Notes under the pieces: generated by a model | What the model was told of the DNA's origin: nothing | Database searches by the model: none | The model's input: the letters and a program-made list of their open reading frames with translations, nothing else | Assembly (NCBI GenBank): GCA_941918925.1 | Contig: OW799233.1 | Location: 135,748,533-135,812,532 of the forward strand | From: Phyto melanocephala | Lineage: Eukaryota; Arthropoda; Insecta; Diptera; Rhinophoridae | Reading direction: 5' to 3' | DNA: 64,000 nucleotides | Part shown: positions 1 through 12,190 of the stretch, piece after piece | How positions within the stretch are numbered: position 1 is the first letter of the stretch | How the letters are laid out: every line of letters begins with the position of its first letter | Made by a program: the position numbers and the translations under genes

Positions 1-950
1 TAAAGAACAAAAGAAAAGTTTTATTTTCTTAATCTCTTTTAAGGAAATTAAACAACTGTTTTGTTAAACTTAATACTTGTTGCTTTCACTAAAATACGAA
101 GGGACTTAAAGTTAAACATAATTTTAAACGTTGTAAAAAATCATGCAAATTATAGTTCGATGTAGATAAATTTAAGCATTTTTTGTCTAAAAATATTAAT
201 GATAATGCATTTTCGAAATTATCTGCAGTTTCATCATAAATACTCTTTAATAAATTTTTTAAGTGTGGAAGATATAAATGGATCACCACGATTTCGAGTC
301 CCTTTTTCGAACCCCTTAGCGTCTCAGAGATTTCATTCCTTCACTGCGTCTTGTGCCACTCCAGGCATTTTCTCTGAACTAGAAAACGATTTGACATTGC
401 CGACTAGTGATTTTTAACAATCTTAATCAAATAATTCTTATTAATTGACAGCATGTTTGTTAGATTGAGGACCCCCATGCATTCACACTTAATGTGATTT
501 CAGTCTACCGCAATCTGAGTCGCCCTAACTTCTTTAAGAACAAGGTTCAAAATTCTCATATGCCTCATCAGTAAATATACTGATATCCCCATTCATAACC
601 TGATTTTGCATGGATCTGAGTCTTTCTAACCTCGTATTTATGTAGTCTATATCCCTGACTAGCAATAACACCACTGCGCGGATGATTCGTTGTTGTTTTT
701 TCTTATTATTATTATTATTATTATTATTATTTAATATTCTTCCGTTTTGTTGAGACAATTGAATTTGTTATATTCACAAAATCTCCTAAGTATCGTATTT
801 TCATATTTACCCAAGAAAATAAATAAATAAATAAAAAGTATAAAAAAGTATATAAAGCTATTGAAAATAAAGCAGCTAATTATGTACTTAATTATTAAGT
901 ATCCTAGTAGCGAAAACCATGATTGGCTTTGTGAGCTCTCTATTTTATTT
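1..950. other. Unassigned AT-rich stretch with a TTA microsatellite
   Basis: I recognise no gene here. Short open frames exist on the minus strand (89-289 and 534-758), but they show no family motif. The second begins in a run of asparagine codons that is only a TTA microsatellite at about 705-732. The segment 290-420 is less AT-rich than its surroundings and could be a relic of a coding element, but I cannot name it. Confidence 0.4.
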
Positions 951-1965
951 TTATACTCTTGACCTGTGGTGCACAAGGGTATATATAGATTTGTCATTAC
1001 GTTTGTAATTTCTAAAATTTTCATTTTCGACCCCATAAAGTATATATTTTCTGAAAGCTTATGAATGAGGAGTCAATTAAGCCCTGACCGTCTGCCCGTC
1101 TGTCCGTGTGTTGGTTGAAATCAACTTTTAGAAGCAACCATATGTTTCTCAGATCTCTGTATAGTATTAATCTTTTGCAAATATCCGGGAATGCATCTCT
1201 ATTGAAATTCATCACAATCGCCCCATAACTTTCTAAAATATAAGATAATAAACATGACTGCCTCTTTTCTTCCCATATTTTTACCACCAAAAATAAAAAT
1301 TTTTCAGCCATATAACAACTTATCGGTACCTTTGATACTATTTATAGATATAATATGCCTCTAGAGATATTCGTGAAAAAGCGGGCTCTAATCGGTTAAG
1401 TTATAGGCAAAAATTTTTTTTAAATATATATTATAAAAATTTACAAACTAAAATCAATTTTTTCAGCCTCTAGACAACCGAGAGAGTCAATATTGGTATA
1501 ATCTGAAAGGACTTGACTAGCGCAATATAAACACTATAAAAAATAAAAATTCATATTGGCCGCCACTACAAAATGGCAGACAATAAATTTATATATGGGT
1601 CATATCAGGTATTTTTAAATGTATCTTCTTAAACATCCTCAATATTGGTATCAAATAAAAAGGCTTGACTAGTAGAATACAGTTAATTTTTAAAAAACGT
1701 AAAATCCAAGATGGCGTCTAAAACAAGATGGCGGAACAAATTTTTTTAACCCCATCAATATGGGTATTAAATAAAGGGGCTTGACTAGTAGAATACAGTT
1801 AACTACGTAAAAATTCAAAATCAGGAATGGCGTCGGAAATAATAAAGAATAATGGTGTGTAGCATGAAATATAGGCTAAGCTACGATATGGGATTATACC
1901 TATGAACATGATGGTGAAGGGTATTATCAGATTCGGCACGGCCGAATATAGCACTCTTTCTTGTT
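951..1965 (+). mobile_element. DINE-1-like (Helentron) element, subfamily C
   Basis: The copy opens with a TATACTCTTGACCTGTGG-type start and the block CCCCATAAAGTATATATTTT, followed by a GTCTGYCCGTC-rich run; these are hallmarks of fly DINE-1/INE-1 repeats. It ends in GAAGGGTATTATCAGATTCG, then the hairpin TTCGGCACGGCCGAA and TTGTT. The interior (about 1540-1800) holds degenerate repeats with the phrases CTTGACTAG and AAGATGGC that recur in the other C copies. It is non-coding. The family assignment is inferred from the conserved block and the 3' hairpin. Confidence 0.75.
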
Positions 1966-2072
1966 TTAAAACACTTTCGACTAGCTTAAAATAAGTACAT
2001 AGATGTGTGAGAATACCCACCAAAGAAATTTCGAATTTTGTCAGTAATGCAGACTTCATTTCCTCACCTTAT

Positions 2073-2805
2073 ACACGCAAAGAAAAACCATGGTTACGAC
2101 ATGATCACGACGGTCATATTATTTTTTCTACAACAATATTTGGTTGTCGAAAACAATTAATAGTTATTTTTGTTTCACTTCATCATATATTTTGTCACGA
2201 TAATCAAGCATTAGCTTGAATTGTATCATTTAATGATTACTTTTCGTAAAAATTTCAAAATGGTTATCATTTAAAAATAGTATGATTTAAAAAAATTAAT
2301 TTGACAAAAATAACATGATATTAAAAAGCATTAAAAATTAAAAATAATCATTAAATAATAAGTGAGACAACAGTATGATTACAAAAAACACAAACTATGA
2401 TTTTTTTAATAATAATTTGATTTCAATTGTTCTTCTTCTTGCTGAATAAATTTTTATTATTTTAAAAGTTTGAGATGTCAAAAAAAGGAACAAAAATTTT
2501 GAAAAATTAAAGAAAATTTAAAAATAAACGACAAAATGTAAAAAATTTTTGGTATAAAAATTACAATTAAATTGGTAAGTACAATCGATATGTGTGTGTT
2601 ACAGCAAAAGACAATAATTTGCCGTAAAAAAGCAAAGATTGTCGATTTTAATTGTAGTCATATATATGATTATTGGATGATGCTTAAATTAAACATAATA
2701 ATGATAACTGGTAACCATTATTATTTTAAACATAATCATACAATTCAATCATAGTATGTTGCTCTTCGATTATGGTTACCACAACCATATTTTTTCTTTG
2801 CGTGT
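2073..2805 (+). mobile_element. MITE family E, 733 bp, intact copy
   Basis: The element starts ACACGCAAAGAAAAACCATG and ends with the inverted form (TTTTTTCTTTGCGTGT). The flanking TA/TA could be a 2-bp duplication. A second copy of exactly the same length lies in reverse orientation at 46442-47174. The interior is AT-rich and non-coding, with shared phrases such as ATCATAGTATGTTGCTCTTCG near the right end. The superfamily is undetermined. Confidence 0.8.
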
Positions 2806-3639
2806 AAGATTCACGGAAGTACATAAATTGTTCTCATACGAAAGCACAACAAAGTATGTCTTCTGTACTGCTCATTATTTCAGCAGTTGAAACAACCAAC
2901 ACTTTTCAGCAGTGTGTAAAGGAAAGGCATGACTTAACTGTTCCTGGTAGGGATGTTATTGGCGTTAATTAACTGCTAAAAAAACGACCTACGAAGTGAA
3001 ACATCGCATATTAAAATCAAGCCTTCTAAAAGCGCTCTTGGAAGCAGGTAAGCACTCAGTAAGCGATTCAAGAGGCTGTTTTTGGTAAAAAAGTTTCTAG
3101 TGGTTAAACATGCTAAGCGTTTTCCAACTAATAAGTTCAGTGTGTGGAGACATCAACCAATCAACTATGTGGTTTTAAGTTGCATACAAAAAGTAAGGCA
3201 ACTCCAACTTATCGAACACTACACTCACTACAACCATTTCTAAGCTCTCTTATTCGTATTTTTACAAATAAAATTGAGAATGCTTTTTATGTGTATTTCT
3301 CTAATCGATACTTTACATTAGTCTCTAAAATATGATTAGGACTATAAAAAGTTCGTTTGGTTTAAGAAAGTTATTTTTATTTCAATTCAATATTTTTAAA
3401 GATTAAAAATAGTATTTTGTCATTATCACATTCAATTTATAGTCGGACATACAAATTTAAATAAAAAAAAATAATGAAATATAAAAAAAAAAACAACAGA
3501 CACAGGGCAGGGTATAGGCAGTCTTGATTCATCAGGCGATTAATTTTACCACAACAAGCGAAGGCGCTATCATGCAGTTAAAATGTTCATCAAGTTTTTT
3601 ACTTGCGGTAATATGAATCAATTATATAGTAGAGTGTAG
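2806..3639. other. No recognisable gene
   Basis: This is AT-rich sequence. The segment 2900-3130 has balanced composition and may be a transposon remnant, but no motif is clear in any frame. From 3540 the sequence approaches the 3' flank of the decayed mariner transposase on the minus strand. Confidence 0.4.
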
Positions 3640-4330
3640 GGGATAATACTAAATTTTCATCTTCGCAATGGTAGGCTTAGTTTAGAGCATTTTTTATAAC
3701 ATCTTCTCAAATTTGTGTCTTAAGCTCAAGGATTGTCTCAGGTTTGTTAACATATATCCAAAAAAAATAGTAGGGTGCTGACAATTCTGGCAAAGTCGCT
3801 GGCCAATTATTTTCGAAACTCTGAAAATTATTTCCTTACCAGCTTCATTTTACAGAAACTACATCGCAAGCCTGTTTTCAAGAGCAGGACGTATAAAATG
3901 TTTTATCATAAACCGATACCACTTTCCATGTATGGTTATAGTACTTTCATCTTTATTTTTCAAAAAATAAGGTCAAATGATACTTTCAGATGTAACGCCA
4001 CACCATACTGTACACCTTATGAGGTTCAATTGACGTTGATTAATGGTTCTTGGATTTTCAGAACTCCAGAATCCACAGTTCTGTTAAAAAAAAGAAAGCT
4101 GATTTCATTTCTGTCCAGCTTTTGTATTTTTACTGAAAAATCTGTGGATTTAAGTTCTTGCATTAATTGCACCTTATACGGTATTAAGATCAAATTTTTA
4201 CTAAAAATGCACCAAAGTGACGTATGAGCTATTTCTAGTTCAGCAGAATGCCTTCTAATAGATGTTTTTGATCTTTCGTTAACATTTTGCTCTAAGTGTT
4301 CAATATTTTTCGCAATGCGAATTTAACGTG
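3640..4330 (-). pseudogene. Decayed IS630/Tc1-mariner-type transposase
   Basis: Minus-strand translation in pieces matches the insect mariner-like family. About 4317-4165 reads NIEHLEQNVNERSKTSIRR followed by HSAELEIAHTSLW (paired helix-turn-helix region). About 4190-4140 reads PYKVQLMQELKSTDF, the linker before the catalytic core. About 3800-3725 reads NNWPATLPELSAPYYFFW, then YVNKPETILELKTQI, which corresponds to the conserved W-P-x-S-P-D-L-x-P-x-D-Y-F-L-W block around the third catalytic acid. Here that acid position reads Y instead of D, and the blocks lie in different frames with stops. The copy is therefore inactive. No TIRs were located. Confidence 0.75.
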
Positions 4331-4922
4331 TTACTTACTTTGACATTTTAGAGGTGACGATGAATTAAGCAACAATCATTACTTTGAAGGTTGAAATTCT
4401 GAAATTATGTTTATCGTTGAAATTCCGACGATATGTTCTTTGCGTTAAATAATTAATTTCTGATTTAAATAATAAAATTCAATTATTCTGGTTCTTTGTT
4501 CAGTTGAGAATCCCTCCATTTGTTGTTGTCCTAGTGTTGTTTATATAATCTAAAAAAAAAAATTAAAATAAAAAAACTTATAAACGAAAAAGTCATTTAA
4601 TTTTAAAATCCCATGATAAATTTTGGCCCACCCATTCCTGCAGATGACTTTAGAGTTCAACCATTTGAATTATTTTTAATTTTAATTTTTATTCCAACTG
4701 TGTTATTTAAGATTGAATATTTGTTTTATTTTTCACTAAAGACACACCAAAAATGGAAACAATTAAGTTGTCAGTTACAGACTTTAGTTTGTAAATTTTT
4801 TAGTAACAAAGCCTTAGTTACAAGATTATTCCATAAACTTTTTCCAGTTAACTCCTGGAACAAAAGTATTAAAAAAAAAGAAGAACAAATTTTAAACTTC
4901 AAAGTAAATTGTATTTCAAAGT
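4331..4922. other. AT-rich stretch with one unrecognised open frame
   Basis: An open frame of 103 codons at 4613-4924 (+) has no domain I recognise and sits between a dead transposase and a DINE copy. Its composition is typical of AT-rich random frames (F, L, K, I rich). I do not call it a gene. Confidence 0.35.
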
Positions 4923-6500
4923 AACAAATAAAAATGCTTTATTCGGTGTTGCCGAAACTTATTCACCTTTCTCTATCATCTAGGTAGTATATGTGCCTTG
5001 CAAAAATTACCACAAATATGTTAATAATTATCTTGGCATAAAAAAATAAGTTATAAGCCATTTTACTCAGTCGCCATCTTGGACTTTAACCTTTTCCAGA
5101 TGTACATTATTTTCAAATACGATGCCCACATTGAGGGAGTGGAAAAATTTTGTTTCAAGCATCATCTTTAATTTTAAAGTTTGTGTAATCCGCCATTTTC
5201 TTCTGCACACTTTTGTAATATATGTTGCTAGTCAAACCGCTTAATTTAGTGAACTTTGTGAAGGGGTTGAAAAAGCATTGTAATCCACCATTTTGTTACT
5301 GACGCAATATTAAATTTGAAAATTTTAATTCTCAACTAGTCTAGTTAAGTCTGTCACTCTTAAGCTAAACAAAATTTAATTTTGGTATGAATTTTAAGGA
5401 AATAATCGAAAAATTTTTATTTTGGTGTTAACATCTCTCTCAGTTTCAAGCCAATTTGTTGTTTTTTGCCAGAGTTGCTTCCGGGACTACCACGCAAGCA
5501 TTTTATTATCACAACCATGTCCAAAATTTATTTAAAAGCTTTAGAAACTTAACATTTTAATCGTTTAACGTTTTAATTGGAGTATGATGAGCTGGATCAC
5601 TGCGTTGATTACAGTACATGGTAACTTCAAATATCATCTGAAGGGGATGCGGATCGTGGATGATGATATTTGTAGAATGTGCCTGGAGGGTGCCGAGACG
5701 GCAGCGCATGTGGTATGCGAGTATCCGGCGTTGGCAACCGTAAGATTGAGGATCACAGGCAAGCACACGTTGAGTGTGAGTGCGATGGAGGACCTTAGTC
5801 TGAGGGAGATGCTGGCGATTACAAAGGACTGTGCGATGAGGATTGTCGACAATCACCAGTCGGCAGTGTGAAATCGTTTTTCTAGTCCAGAGCAAACGCC
5901 GGTTGTGGCGCGGGACTCAGTGATTGAGGGTGTGCTGATCGGTGGACACGAAATCACTGGGGAACGAAGGGGGTCGAAAAGGGACCCGTGGTAGTAGTGG
6001 TCTGCTTCGATATTCCCCCTACATGTGTATATAACATTAAAAAATATTTTTGCCTATAACTTTGCTGATTAGTGGCTGGTTTTTTCAAAGCTTGTTACAA
6101 ATAATTCTATAAATAAACTATATACATACAATAAATAATAATAAATATATTTTAAAATTGTCTCAGAGCTAAGCATTTTTAATTTCTGAAGTTAATATAT
6201 GAGAAAAGCTGAAACACTGGTGTTAATATTACATATGCAGTACCCTGCAGATTGTGATATCAATAGCTACATGGACAGACGGTCACCACTCAATCGACTT
6301 TGCAGAAATACTGCCGTATGTATAACAATTAACAAAAGTTTTTAGATATTTATGATAGGGATTTCCTATGGAAATTAGCTGTACAAACCTTAAATAAGTT
6401 TCATACATACTGCAGTTAAAGTGTTCACAAATGAATGTTGTAGAAATAACCAACAGAATGCCAATTCTATATATACCATTCCCACCACAGGTGAAGGTTG
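4923..6500 (-). mobile_element. DINE-1-like element, subfamily C, split by a non-LTR insertion
   Basis: In reverse orientation the copy begins with the degenerate hairpin TTCGGTGTTGCCGAA and ends at about 6500 with a GTGAAGG-type subterminal repeat. The phrase GCCTATAACTTTGCTG after 6050 matches the copy at 48551-50156 (GCCTATAACTGTGCTG at about 49210). The interior is interrupted at about 5575-6025 by a foreign, less AT-rich segment (next entry). Confidence 0.65.
5575..6025 (+). pseudogene. 3' fragment of a non-LTR retrotransposon (C-terminal zinc-knuckle-like region)
   Basis: The frame 5584-5871 encodes the C-terminus of a Jockey/R1/I-superfamily polyprotein. It has ITVHGNFKYHLKGMRIVDDD, then ICRMCLEGAETAAHVVCEYP, a CxxC...H...C pattern (C-R-M-C, H, C) that follows the reverse transcriptase in these elements. 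Base composition is clearly richer in G and C than the flanks, and codon use is unlike the surrounding AT-rich DNA, which supports a recent insertion. It is 5'-truncated (no RT domain), and about 140 bp of 3' UTR follow. The exact clade is uncertain. Confidence 0.75.
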
Positions 6501-6733
6501 TAAAAAATGTATTCTTTATTCCATAGAGTTAAGAACGTCATATTTGTTCTTTTATGTATGTATGAATGTATCACGAATCCTTACTCTTGTAAAATGTTAA
6601 AAATTCTGTCTTTCATATATGTATGTACGTACATTCTCATGCAATCAAATATGAGACTTAAATGGCTACAAGGTATTTACATACCCTGCGCTCACATGTG
6701 TGCACACTCGTATGATGTAATAGCCAATAGAAA

Positions 6734-8393
6734 AACAAGTAAGAGCACTATATTCGGCTGTGCCGAATCTTTTATACCCACCACCAATTTTGTGTACATT
6801 TAAAGCACAATAATTATTATTTTGTTAATCGCTTCGAATAATCTCCTTATAATTAAATATACATCACTTTCTTTGTAGAGGGTGGTTAAATTTTAAATTC
6901 AAAACAGAGGCCGAATTACGGCACTTGACCGTGATCGAAATTTGAAAACTCTTATTAGAATCTCTATACCTAAAGCACAGCGAACTTGATCGTTCGAGTA
7001 AAATTTCGATCGATATCGAATGCTGTAATTCGGCCCCAGGTCTGTATAAAATGTTAAAACATCTATGAATGCCTTCTTAATTCGTTAAATGAGAAGCATT
7101 CCTGTTTTTTACGATAGTGTGGCAAAAAAACAGTCAACTTCGACTCATCATCGTGCCAAACGATTGAGCATCAGCAATGTTATTGAAAATTTGGACTATC
7201 GGATCGAGGTGTGCCGTTGAGGTCGCGGGGGCCATTTGGCCGATATTTTGTTCCACACATAATTGAACCATACAAACATTATCATTAAAAAAGAAATGAT
7301 AATAATTTCCTAAATAATTTGTGTTTTATTCAAAATCAACATCGGCCCTTAAAATTAATCCACCCTTTATAACTTCGATATGCTGGTAAAATGTTTTCGT
7401 AAATTAAGTGTTTCAGTGAAAATGGGCGTTAAAGTAAGCGTGTTTATAAAATTCCTGCTAATAAATACAACTTAGATATTTCAATATAGTCCGTAATTCT
7501 TCCAAAATATTTATTCATTGAGAAATTATATGAATTTGAGATAAGGCATTGTATAGGATGTGGGCGTAAGAGTGGGCGTGTCACCTAAATTTTCTGGCAT
7601 AACAACAACATTGACTAGAAGGATTTCCGTAGCAAATTTTATCATCATACCTCTAATTTTGTCGGTTTTATAAATTTAAATTTCATTAACAGTAGATAAC
7701 TTGAAAAGTGGGCGTTATAGTAGGTGTGTCGAAGTTATTTATGCTAATAAATACAACTTATAAATTTTAATAAAGTCCTTTATTATTCGATTTATAGAGA
7801 AATTATAAGAATTTGAGAGCAAACGTTGTATGGGAGGTTGGCGTGTCACATTTATTTTCCGTCAGAAGAAAGCTTTTGACCAAAAAGCAATTTCTGCAAA
7901 ATTTCAGAATCGTAGATCTAATTTTGCCACTCTTATTAGGTTTAAAATTTTCAACATACTGAAAAATACACTGCGCGGTATAAATTTTCGTACATTTTGA
8001 TCTCTAACTCCCTTCCTAATGCATGCATTTAGGCAATTTTTGGGTAGATATATTGTTTTTGCTCAGGTAGTTTATATTTGGAGTTTCATGACTCTACGTT
8101 GATGCTGGTGGACACAACTCCATTTTATTCGATGTTGGAAGGACACGGTTCTTTCGACCTACTCTTGCATTACGAGCTATAACTTTCTTCCTTATATTCC
8201 GATTTAGCCAATTTTCTATTCCAAACAAACCTTGTGTAAGACATATTCTGGCAAAATTTGAGCCCACTAGCTTTTTCGATGGGACCTCTATCGTGCTTTT
8301 AACAGACGGACAGACGGACGGACATAGATAGATCGTCATCAAATAAAACCCCGATTAAGAATATATACATACCATTTTTTGTTGGCGGGTATA
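6734..8393 (-). mobile_element. DINE-1-like element, subfamily D, with embedded mariner MITE
   Basis: In reverse orientation the copy opens with AACAAGTAAGAGCACTATAT and the hairpin TTCGGCTGTGCCGAA, and closes at GGCGGGTATA. The DINE-type GTCC-rich run is at about 8300-8330. Two degenerate internal tandem units (AAAGTGGGCGTTATAGT and the like) lie at 7400-7860. A mariner-type insert occupies 6878-7377. Confidence 0.75.
6878..7377 (+). mobile_element. Tc1/mariner-type MITE inside the D element, with transposase C-terminus relic
   Basis: The TIR GAGGGTGGTTAAATTTTAAA is at the left, and its inverse (CCCTTAAAATTAATCCACCC) at the right, between TA dinucleotides. The + strand at about 7200-7260 reads GRGGHLADILFHT then stop. 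This is the typical C-terminus (RGGHLxDIIFHT) of the WFQQDGA insect mariner-like transposases. The related inserts at 31864-32469 and 40488-41093 are 606 bp. Confidence 0.75.
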
Positions 8394-9244
8394 AAAACTA
8401 AAATACTTTAAAAAAAACACATTACAAAAAAATTTGTTTAGCTCTTTTACTAAAATTTTGCAAAAAATATTTGACCTTGTGTCGCAAAAAGGTCTGCTGA
8501 TCACGGTCGGATCGTTCAGGGTATACAATGGAGTATAGAGGTATAAAGGAGAGTTTTATCTACTAAATGGTGCTAATTTCTTTTTGTTATCTTATGTTCG
8601 CCTGAAGTTATGCTCTATTAAAAATGGGAATTTAGGAAAATTTTGACCTAAGTAAAAAAAATTATCTCAACATTGTAAACAATTTATTTTCATGTACTAA
8701 TGGCTAACAAATTTTAAAATTTAAAAATCAAAATCTTACTAATAAATTTCCCGTTTTAGCAAAATACTGAGCATGTCTATTTTGAATCACACTGTGGCCC
8801 TTAAAATTTAACCACCCTTTACAAAAGAATAGATGAATAAAAATATAATTTAACTAAAAAATGTATTTTAAATATTCAAATATATATTTTAAATCTACTG
8901 ATGCACATTTTTTTTTAATATTTTTAAATCTTAAACCTCATAAGACTGTGTGTACAACTATATGTAAAGTTTGGCACAAATCATTACTCTAGTTAATTTT
9001 TGTCAACAAACTTCGGTCATTTTCGTTTTCACAAACCCATTTAAAATTCCTTTGTAGTTTGTGCAAAATATTAAAGTGGATGTTGTCAAAAATGTTACTA
9101 GAGTCATCTAGTGTTCTACATGATGTTTAGCAAAGACATCATCCTCAGTGTTTGCAAAATGTAGTGGCGCCTTCAACAGATGTTGCCATCTGCAATGAAT
9201 AAATGCTAATATGTATGACTAATATATTTTTATAAAAATTTAAA
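8394..9244. other. Repeat-derived stretch, no gene
   Basis: It contains one half of the mariner-MITE terminus seen in the D elements (CCTTAAAATTTAACCACCC, about 8793-8812). I could not identify the matching left end. The remainder is AT-rich and unassigned. Confidence 0.45.
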
Positions 9245-9884
9245 AAAAAGTGGGCGTGGCACATTTATTTTCCGCTATAACGAAGACTTTGACCAAAAAG
9301 CCATGTTTGCAAAATTTCGGAATCGTACATATAGTTTTGTCAGTTTTATTACGTTTTAAACTTAAAAAATACACTGCGCGGTATAAATTTTCGTACATTT
9401 TTATCTATAACTCCTTTTCTAATTTATAGATTTAAGACATTTTTGGGGAGAAATATTTCTTTGACTCGAGAAATATATATTCGAAGTTTCATGACTCTAT
9501 GTTTATCCGTTTGGACACAATTCCATTTTATTCGATGTTAGCAGGACACGGTTTTTTCGACCTACTCTTGCTTTACGAGCTATAACTCTCTTCCTAATAT
9601 TCCGATTTAGCCCATTTTCAATACCAAACAAACCTTGTCTATAAGAAAGATTCTGGCAAAATTTGAGCCCCCTAGCTTTTTCGGTGCGACCTCTATCGTG
9701 CTTTCAACAGACGGACAGACGGACAGACGGACAGACGGACAGACGGACGGACATAGCTAGATCATCAAATCAAACCCTGATTCAGAATATATATACTTTA
9801 TGGGGTCTAAAATGGATATTTCGATGTGTTACAAACGGAATGACAAAATGAATATACCCCCACCATTTTTTTGGTGGCGGGTAT
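9245..9884 (-). mobile_element. DINE-1-like element, subfamily D, truncated
   Basis: Only the 5' part of a D element is present, in reverse orientation: from AAAGTGGGCGTGGCACATTT to GGCGGGTATA. It includes an ACGGACAG tandem run (9711-9750) and CCGATTTAGCCCATTTTC-type shared phrases. The 3' hairpin end is missing. Confidence 0.75.
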
Positions 9885-10533
9885 AATAAATAAACTAATG
9901 GTATACATGAAAAAATTTAATTAAAAATACAACTACAAAGCATTTTGGATAACGTTATTGAAACATGTTTTTTTTTTTCGTTTGTGATATAAAAGCTTTC
10001 GATGATTAAAATGCAAAATGAAAATTTCTATATAAAAAAAATATTTGCTCGTTATAAAGATTACTTACAACATTGAATGTTAATCTTTTCATAGAAAAAT
10101 GATAACAAAAATTACCTTTACCTTTCATTTTTTTACGACTTGTTACTTTTTCGAAACACATTTATTAAGAATGCTTAAAAACTAAAAAAAAGTAAAATAT
10201 ACATTTTTGGCTTTAAATACTAAAGTACTACATCATTTAACATTAGCTGTAAAAATGTCATGCATTCTTACTCAAACAAGGTGTTGTACTATGTTATGCC
10301 AACTTAAACATATACTCTCAACATGTCGTTGCAACTTATCTAAGCTGTTGTACACTGCTGTGTTCGATATAATTTATTTTTATATTATATTATCTTGCCT
10401 TGTATGAAAATTTTAATTAAATCAAATAAATGATTAATAAGTAAGATTGCGTTATTCAGTTATGCTGAACCAGATAATATGTACCTTTCATTATAAATAC
10501 ATACGTATAATCAAGGTTACCGTTGGAAATTTA

Positions 10534-11020
10534 AACAAGTAAGAGCGCTATATTCGGCCGTGCCGAATCTTATATACCCTTCACAACGTGTAGTCATGCA
10601 ATAACAGTAGTTTGTATCACCATTCATCCCATATGAAATACGTACATACATATAAAAAACATACATATATAAAAACAACCCATTTTAAAATTATAACTTT
10701 ACGTATGTATGTTAAAAGAAAAAATAAAAAAAAAAAATTAAAAAGAAATTTAAAAAAAAAATTAAAAAAAAAATTTTTTTTTAAAAATAATTAAAATATA
10801 TATAATAAATATAAAACAAAAAAAAAATTATAAAAAAAAATTAAAAAAAAAATTTAAAAAAAAAATAATAAAAATATAAATAATATATTAAAAAAAATAA
10901 AAAAAAAATTTAAAAAAAAAATATAAAAGAAATAAAAAAAAATTTTTTTTGGCTCAGCTGGGATTCTATGCCACGTTTTCTCTAACCTGTATACACGTTT
11001 GTATGTATGTATGTTATTGT
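10534..11020 (-). mobile_element. DINE-1-like element, subfamily A2, truncated
   Basis: In reverse orientation it begins AACAAGTAAGAGCGCTATAT, the hairpin TTCGGCCGTGCCGAA, then TATACCCTTCACAACGTGTA. It runs through the central homopolymer A/T tract (10725-10950) into the module GGCTCAGCTGGGATTC (about 10950). The 5' part of the element is missing, where the next copy starts at 11021. Confidence 0.75.
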
Positions 11021-11465
11021 TATACCCTTCACCTGTGGTACACAAGGGTATACATATATAGCTTTGTCATTCCGTTTGTAATTTCTACAATTTTCATTTC
11101 CGACCCCATAAAGTATATATTTTCTGAAAGCTTATGAATAGAGGAGTCGATTAAGCCCTGATCGTCTGTCCGTCTGCCCGTCTGTCCGTGTGTTGGTTGA
11201 AATGAACTTTTAGAAGCAATTGTATGTTCCTTAGATCTCTATATGGTATCAATCTCTTGGAAATATTCAGGAATGAATCGCTATTGAAATTCAGCATAAT
11301 CGCCCAATAACTTTCTGAGATATGAGCAAAACACCACGACCACCTCGTTTTTTTACACAATTACAACAACAAAATACATACATAAATATATGTAAAAACC
11401 ATACAAAAAAGAAAAAATTACAAAAAGAAAAAATAATTATTAGTTTCTTTGACCTTTTTATAATT
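11021..11465 (+). mobile_element. DINE-1-like element, subfamily A1, left half (split by the Penelope element)
   Basis: It starts TATACCCTTCACCTGTGG, with CCCCATAAAGTATATATTTT and the GTCTGTCCGTCTGCCC run. It matches the intact A1 copy (36338-37040) up to the A-rich tract at about 11400-11465, where the Penelope-like element begins. The right half resumes at 14324. Confidence 0.8.
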
Positions 11466-11687
11466 ATATATAATAGTTTTTTTAAGCTTAAGGTCTTTTC
11501 AATAATAAAAATTTTTTTGGTTCTATTTTATATTATTTTATCAATATTTCGCTACCTTTTTGTGTAGCATCATCAGGATACGAATTTTTTATTATCTATA
11601 TATTTGTTTTTTGTTGGTTTAGTGTCTTGATATTTGTTATTTTATAAATTTATAGTTTGATTAACAAATTGAAAATAATATAAAAAA
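11466..11687 (-). repeat. Penelope inverted repeat, left copy (3' side of the ORF)
   Basis: From TATATAATAGTTTTTTTAAG to TTGAAAATAATATAAAAAA it is the reverse complement of 14103-14323, nearly base for base. One visible difference is at the loop of the ribozyme-like hairpin (ACAAAAAG here against ACAAAGAG in the other copy, read on the ribozyme strand). Confidence 0.9.
11539..11580 (-). ncRNA. Hammerhead-ribozyme-like motif, sense to the Penelope ORF
   Basis: Read on the minus strand the order is: TATC (stem I 5' side), CTGATGA core, one extra T, stem II GCTAC/GTAGC with an 8-nt loop, GAA, ATAT (self-complementary stem III), T (position 17, cleavage site) and GATA (stem I 3' side). Hammerhead ribozymes with very short palindromic stem III that act as dimers are known from Penelope-like elements. 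The extra T between the core and stem II departs from the consensus, so activity is uncertain. Confidence 0.5.
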
Positions 11688-12190
11688 TTTTTTTGAAACA
11701 TTTTGTCATATATAAAAATTGTACAAAAATGTAGTATAACAAAAATCTTTAATTAACAAAAATGTATTATAACAAAAATTGTTTAAAAATGTTTATAGTA
11801 TTATAAGAATATGTGTAATAATAGAAAAATTGTATAACAATAATTCCATAATTTATAAAAGTATTAACAATAATTATATAAATTATTGTCTATACTTTAA
11901 CATAAAAATATGTTGGTTTTGTACAGAATATTACAAATATTTTATAAAATTGTTAACAGAAAATGTTATGTTACATACATATGAAACAAAAATTATATAT
12001 GTATGAATGTATTGATGAAAAATTTTTTTGTTAATAAATAAGTGTATTAATATTACTAAAAAGCTAATATAAAAATGTAGATATACATATATATTAATTA
12101 ATCTTCATGTATTAAGATTAATTTAAAATAAATTATTATAAAAAAACTTAATAAGGAAATTATATAAACATAAATCAATAGGTATAAGTG

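Noticed and set aside
534..758. Minus-strand open frame starting with a run of asparagines
   Set aside because: The N-run is the TTA microsatellite; no family motif in the rest.
4613..4924. Possible 103-residue host protein
   Set aside because: No recognisable domain, AT-driven composition, no splice or neighbour support.
8094..8342. Open frame with repeated residues across the GTCC/GGAC tandem run (similar ones at 9663-9851, 30197-30403 and 38560-38787)
   Set aside because: These recur in every D copy as by-products of the DINE simple repeat, not genes.
10612..10794. Lysine-rich open frame, and the facing phenylalanine-rich one at 10854-11045
   Set aside because: Both are translations of the homopolymer A/T tract of a DINE copy.
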